A DNA stretch of 64,000 bases from NCBI GenBank assembly GCA_022402535.1, contig JAKRSD010000015.1:42870-106869 (forward strand). The letters run 5' to 3'. A program made the translations under genes and the position numbers. The notes below the pieces were generated by a model. It worked only from the letters and a program-made list of their open reading frames with translations. It had not been told where the DNA came from and searched no databases. Below are positions 60,162-64,000 of this stretch, piece after piece. Positions within the stretch are counted from its first letter, which is position 1. Every line of letters starts with the position of its first letter. The DNA is from Flavobacteriales bacterium (GTDB lineage: Bacteria; Bacteroidota; Bacteroidia; CAIKAF01).

Positions 60162-63083
60162 ATGAAACACCTACACAAAAATGCCGCATTAGCGGCTCTT
60201 CTGCTGGGAGCGCTCCCCATGGCGGCTCTATCGCAGATTACATTTACTAATGCCACCTCCAAATTGTCCACCCAGACATTCAAGTCGGGTGTGGGGATTA
60301 CCGTGGCGGACATGGACGGCGACGGATTAGATGATATTGCCCGAATGAATCAGGGGTACATTCTAAGTGTGCAGAAGCAGGTACCGGGCCAGACATTTGT
60401 TAATATTCCCGGAGTGAATATGGGAACATCTTCAGCATGGTCTATGGTGGTCGGAGATGCCACGAATAGTGGTAATAAGTCTGTAGTTGCCGGCTTTGGT
60501 AGTGGAGCCAATATTTCATTGCCCAATGCTACAGGAACCGGATTTTTGCCCAGAACCACTTTACCTTCTTCTAACTACTTCCTTCAGAATATGAACATGA
60601 TGGATGTGGATAACGACGGAGATTTAGATATTTTCGGTTGTAACGACGTAGGTCTGAGTAAAATCTGGGTAAACGATGGCTCGGGTACATTTACCGTATC
60701 AAACATTATTAACTTCAATGTTACTCCTGATATTCAAGGGAATTCTTCAACCGATGACTCAGGTAATTACGGCTCGGTTTGGTCTGACTTTGACAATGAT
60801 GGAGATATTGATTTATATGTGGCTAAATGCCGTCAGGGGGTAAACAGTTCTTCTGACCCACGCAGAATCAATCTCCTGTTCCGTAATAACGGAGATGGAA
60901 CCTATACAGAATCAGCGGCTGACTACGGATTGGATATAGGTGCTCAGACCTGGACGGCCAATTGGGATGATATCAATAACGATGGTTGGTTCGATCTTTA
61001 TCTGACAAACCACGATGTGCCCAACCAACTATTTCTCAATAATCAAAACGGCACATTTACCAACATCAATGCGGCTAACGGAGCGGGTTTAAATATCGCA
61101 TTTACACCTTATCAATCAAAAATGGCCGATTTTGATAACGACGGTTTTATCGACATTTTGGTTACGGGAAGTTCAGGTAGCACAGGAACATCGGCCCGTT
61201 TGTACAAAAACAACGGAAATAATACGTTCTCACCCATGTTGAACGCATTTCCTACCAACAAAGGAATTCAGTCTTTTGGTGTAGGCGATCTTAACCACGA
61301 TGGTAAACTGGATATTTATGCAGGATATGCCACCGGATATACCACACCTTCCACAACCACAGATGATATTCTTTGGTTAAACAATACTCAAAACGAAAAT
61401 CATTTTGTTTCTTACCATCTTCAAGGTACTGCAAGTAACCGCGATGCCGTGGGTGCCCGTATTTTCTTATATGGTCCCTGGGGGGTTCAAACCCGCGAAG
61501 TGCGTGCCGGTGAAAGCTACGGAAATGCCAACTCTTTCCACCTTCATTTTGGTTTAGGTACGGCTACCGTGATTGACTCTGCCGTAATCAACTGGCCTTC
61601 CGGGAATTCTGTAACACTAACCAATCAGGAGGTAGATCAGTTTTATCATGTGGTTGAAAATACCTGTGTTTCTCCCGTGAGCGAGATTTCATATGTGGGT
61701 TCACCCTTTTTATGTGCAGGTCAAACCGTTACGCTTTCAGCTCCTTCAGGTCCTGGATATACCTATTTATGGTCTACAGGAGAAACTACACAAACTATTC
61801 AGGTTTCCACAACCGGAGAGTTTAGCGTTAAAACCATGTCAGGAGCCTGCGGTGCGTATTCGCCTATTGTAACTATAGAAGTTAGTCCAGATCAAACGCC
61901 TACCATCACGGCAGCCGGTGATACTCGTTTCTGCGAAGGCGGCAGTGTTACTTTAGAAGGTCCTTCAGGCATGAGTGCATACAACTGGTCAAACGGGGCT
62001 CAGGGTCAAACAGCTGAAATTACGCAAAGCGGTACATATACGCTTACCATTACCGGATTCTGTCAGGATTTCACTTCGGCACCGATTGAAGTAGAAGTGC
62101 TTTCCAATCCTACTCCTGCTGCTAACGGAGCCACTGTGGTAAATTCGGGTTCTGTAACCTTGAATGCAACAGCCGGTAACAACGTGGTTTGGTATTCAGA
62201 TGCATCAGGAACCAATCAGGTGGGAACAGGAAACACTTTCACCACACCGGTATTGACACAAACCACTACTTATTACATACAGGGCTCTACAGGTTATCCC
62301 GGTGAAGAATATTTTACCGGTCAGACCAACCACTCCGGAACCAGTCAGTTCAGCGGTTCAAATGCCACTAACGCTACAACCAGCTTCGATGTGTTGGCAA
62401 ACTGCGTATTGGCCTCTGTAAAAGTATATACCGATACTGAAGGGGAACGTTTAATCCAGGTGAAAGACCAAGGCGGAAACGTAGTGGCTGAAGCCTTAGT
62501 GAATATTCCAAACACTACTGCTTTACCTGATGGAAGTACCCGTATCGACCTGAACTTCAACCTGACTCCGGGTAGTTATACTATTGGTACAGATGCCGCC
62601 ACTAACAATACCAATTTTTCTTTTAATGGTCCGCGTCTTCAAAGAAGTAATGGCGGAGGTGTTTCTTATCCATACTCCGTTCCGAATATAATTTCACTAA
62701 CAGGAAGCAGCGAAGGTTCTACCTTATTCTACTATTTCTACGATTGGGAAATTGAAGCCGGCAGCATTGAATGTGTTTCTGAATTAGTACCCGTTACGGT
62801 TAATGTGGTAAGCGATGCCTCAATTGCTGAAAATGCATTCGGTTTGTCCGTGTATCCTAATCCAACCAATGGTATGATTACGATTAAAGCCGAAAACGGA
62901 ATTTCTTCCGCATCGCTCAAATTAGTGGATATCACCGGTAAAGTGGTATACGCTGAAAGAGCTGTAAATCTTGGTCAGGGCGGCGTTAAATCTATCGATT
63001 TATCGTCTTTCGCTGCCGGTATTTACACCTTAGAAATTGCCAATGGCGACATCAGCACCAACATCAAGGTGATTAAAAAATAA
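60162..63083 (+). CDS. CRTAC1-type FG-GAP/VCBS and ASPIC/UnbV protein with T9SS sorting domain
   Basis: A 973-residue secreted protein with a signal peptide (HKNAALAALLLGALPMAALS). It has repeated calcium-binding FG-GAP/VCBS segments (VADMDGDGLDDIARMN, MMDVDNDGDLDIFGC, SDFDNDGDIDLYVA, DFDNDGFIDILVTG, GDLNHDGKLDIYAG) forming a beta-propeller at about 30-430. The ASPIC/UnbV domain is at about 435-500 (AVGARIFLYGPWGVQTREVR, HFGLGTATVIDSAVINWPSG). Ig-like regions at about 510-720 include SAPSGPGYTYLWSTGET, and a T9SS domain closes it (LSVYPNPTNGMITIKAENG). It is probably surface-bound or adhesive. The start ATG 60162 fits the signal peptide. Confidence 0.9.
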   Translation: MKHLHKNAALAALLLGALPMAALSQITFTNATSKLSTQTFKSGVGITVADMDGDGLDDIARMNQGYILSVQKQVPGQTFVNIPGVNMGTSSAWSMVVGDATNSGNKSVVAGFGSGANISLPNATGTGFLPRTTLPSSNYFLQNMNMMDVDNDGDLDIFGCNDVGLSKIWVNDGSGTFTVSNIINFNVTPDIQGNSSTDDSGNYGSVWSDFDNDGDIDLYVAKCRQGVNSSSDPRRINLLFRNNGDGTYTESAADYGLDIGAQTWTANWDDINNDGWFDLYLTNHDVPNQLFLNNQNGTFTNINAANGAGLNIAFTPYQSKMADFDNDGFIDILVTGSSGSTGTSARLYKNNGNNTFSPMLNAFPTNKGIQSFGVGDLNHDGKLDIYAGYATGYTTPSTTTDDILWLNNTQNENHFVSYHLQGTASNRDAVGARIFLYGPWGVQTREVRAGESYGNANSFHLHFGLGTATVIDSAVINWPSGNSVTLTNQEVDQFYHVVENTCVSPVSEISYVGSPFLCAGQTVTLSAPSGPGYTYLWSTGETTQTIQVSTTGEFSVKTMSGACGAYSPIVTIEVSPDQTPTITAAGDTRFCEGGSVTLEGPSGMSAYNWSNGAQGQTAEITQSGTYTLTITGFCQDFTSAPIEVEVLSNPTPAANGATVVNSGSVTLNATAGNNVVWYSDASGTNQVGTGNTFTTPVLTQTTTYYIQGSTGYPGEEYFTGQTNHSGTSQFSGSNATNATTSFDVLANCVLASVKVYTDTEGERLIQVKDQGGNVVAEALVNIPNTTALPDGSTRIDLNFNLTPGSYTIGTDAATNNTNFSFNGPRLQRSNGGGVSYPYSVPNIISLTGSSEGSTLFYYFYDWEIEAGSIECVSELVPVTVNVVSDASIAENAFGLSVYPNPTNGMITIKAENGISSASLKLVDITGKVVYAERAVNLGQGGVKSIDLSSFAAGIYTLEIANGDISTNIKVIKK

Positions 63084-63101
63084 TTGACAGCTTAACTACG
63101 C

Positions 63102-63138
63102 AAAGGGCTTCTCTGAAAAGAGAAGCCCTTTTTTTTTA
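63102..63138 (+). terminator. Strong terminator after the CRTAC1-type gene
   Basis: AAAGGGCTTCTCT-GAAA-AGAGAAGCCCTTT, a 13-bp perfect stem with a GAAA tetraloop, followed by a run of T. Confidence 0.93.
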
Positions 63139-63199
63139 CTTCGTTTTTTACATCTCGGTTTTATAGGCATATTGGCGATGACCCAAATATAAAAGCGCC

Positions 63200-64000
63200 A
63201 ACATGCATCGTCGGGGTAGGGGCGGAATATAGGGAGCATATATCACCATACGATAAAAGCCCCGACATTCATCGTCGGGGGTAGGGGCGAAATAAAAAAG
63301 TCAAGGCAAGAACAAGGTCGGTGAAAACACCGACCTTAAGCAATAATTTTACATCGTTATCTGTGCTTTGTATTCGACCCCTCTGGGGTCGTTCTGCTGG
63401 TGGCGGGCTTATTTCTACATATCTATGACCCGTCAGCAACAGGATTAAAATATTGGTAGTATATATGTCTGCAAAAGATTGAAGACACGACATTCATCGT
63501 AGGGTAGGGGCGAAAAAAAATAAGGTCGGAGAAAACACCAACCTTAGGCAAAAATTATATTCGACCCCTCTGGGGTCGTTTTGATATTTACCATGATTGT
63601 TCTACCAATATGTAACCCCTACGGGGTCAGCAAATAGGATTAGAATGTTGATTGCATATATGTCTGCATAAGATTGAAGCCCCATAGGGTCGAAATGTGA
63701 ATAGAATACATACATCACCATACCATAAAAGCCCCGTAGGGGCGAAATGTGAATAGAATACATACATCACCATACCATAAAAGCCCCGTAGGGGCGAAAT
63801 GTGAATAGAATACATGTATCCCCATTAAATAAAAAGCCCCGTAGGGGCGAAATAAAAAATAAGGTCGGTGAAAACACCGACCTTAGGCAATAATATTGGG
63901 AGCATACATCACCATACGATAAAAGCCCCGACATTCATCGTTGGGGTAGGGGCGAAATAAAAAATAAGGTCGGTGAAAACACCGACCTTAGGCAATAATA
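63200..64000. repeat. Array of several small palindromic repeat families
   Basis: No gene lies here. Four element types occur: (1) GCCCC-GTA-GGGGC hairpins in a 52-53 bp tandem at 63679, 63731, 63783 and 63836; (2) AAGGTCGGTG-AAAA-CACCGACCTT at 63314, 63861, 63966 and a damaged copy at 63522; (3) CGACCCC-TCT-GGGGTCG at 63375 and 63562; (4) CCCCGAC-ATTCATC-GTCGGGG at 63260 and a variant near 63925. Types 4 and 2 occur together as one composite block at about 63234-63350 and again at about 63898-64000, where the window ends. The array probably continues beyond the window. Confidence 0.85.

Noticed and set aside
63679..63850. Possible CRISPR-like array with 52-bp period
   Set aside because: The units are nearly identical over their whole length, with no variable spacers, and contain a short hairpin. 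It is a tandem repeat, not CRISPR; no cas gene is near.

Overview
The window comes from a member of the Bacteroidota, probably an uncultured free-living lineage; I would not go below phylum. The evidence is the TAnnTTTG -7 promoter element in front of many genes, weak Shine-Dalgarno signals, TonB-dependent receptors with N-terminal carboxypeptidase-regulatory domains, and secreted proteins ending in type IX secretion (T9SS) sorting domains. No rRNA, tRNA, CRISPR array or insertion sequence was recognised.

Layout. 1-5550: a T9SS beta-helix-type protein (cut by the window edge), a TonB-dependent receptor and an OprO/P-type porin. Their upstream regions carry 11-bp-spaced GTTAAC-like repeats that look like Pho boxes, suggesting a phosphate-starvation regulon. 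5550-10070: a sugar-nucleotide epimerase, a UbiA prenyltransferase and a mevalonate-pathway pair (diphosphomevalonate decarboxylase, mevalonate kinase). 10070-16910: a five-gene peptide natural-product operon (precursor with Gly-Gly leader and two core repeats, ATP-grasp ligase, TPR protein, C39-peptidase ABC exporter, HlyD adaptor) next to a divergent XRE regulator. This is read as a graspetide-type RiPP cluster and is the most interesting system here. 17100-26665: purF, a YdeI-like protein, an active/inactive M16 peptidase pair, an aldo/keto reductase and mfd. 26890-29090: an AT-rich three-gene overlapping operon (a protein with alkyladenine-glycosylase-like motifs, an agmatine-deiminase-like enzyme, a histidine phosphatase). 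29210-34010: glycerol use (glpK, glpD) with an AT-rich orphan, a sterol-desaturase-like protein and a Kunitz-like lipoprotein between them. 34018-43000: a membrane protein, a large NtrY-like histidine kinase, a coiled-coil membrane protein and a giant outer-membrane protein. 43000-50700: lysS followed by a hairpin array, a secreted CocE/NonD hydrolase and a second TonB receptor. 50788-58000: an acyltransferase, an M28 peptidase, a cation diffusion facilitator, then miaB, a sigma-54 activator, lptE, a TPR protein and secG in one direction. 58160-63083: a T9SS-sorted five-heme cytochrome and a CRTAC1-type FG-GAP/ASPIC protein. 63140-64000: a dense array of small hairpin repeats.

How the genes work together. 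The graspetide operon is self-contained: the ATP-grasp enzyme would crosslink the Thr/Ser and Asp/Glu-rich core, and the C39 domain would cut behind Gly-Gly and export the product with HlyD. GlpK and GlpD form the route glycerol to glycerol-3-phosphate to dihydroxyacetone phosphate. MiaB, LptE and SecG are unrelated housekeeping functions sharing a direction. Most starts were moved downstream of the longest open frame because TAnnTTTG elements or signal peptides show where the real start lies.
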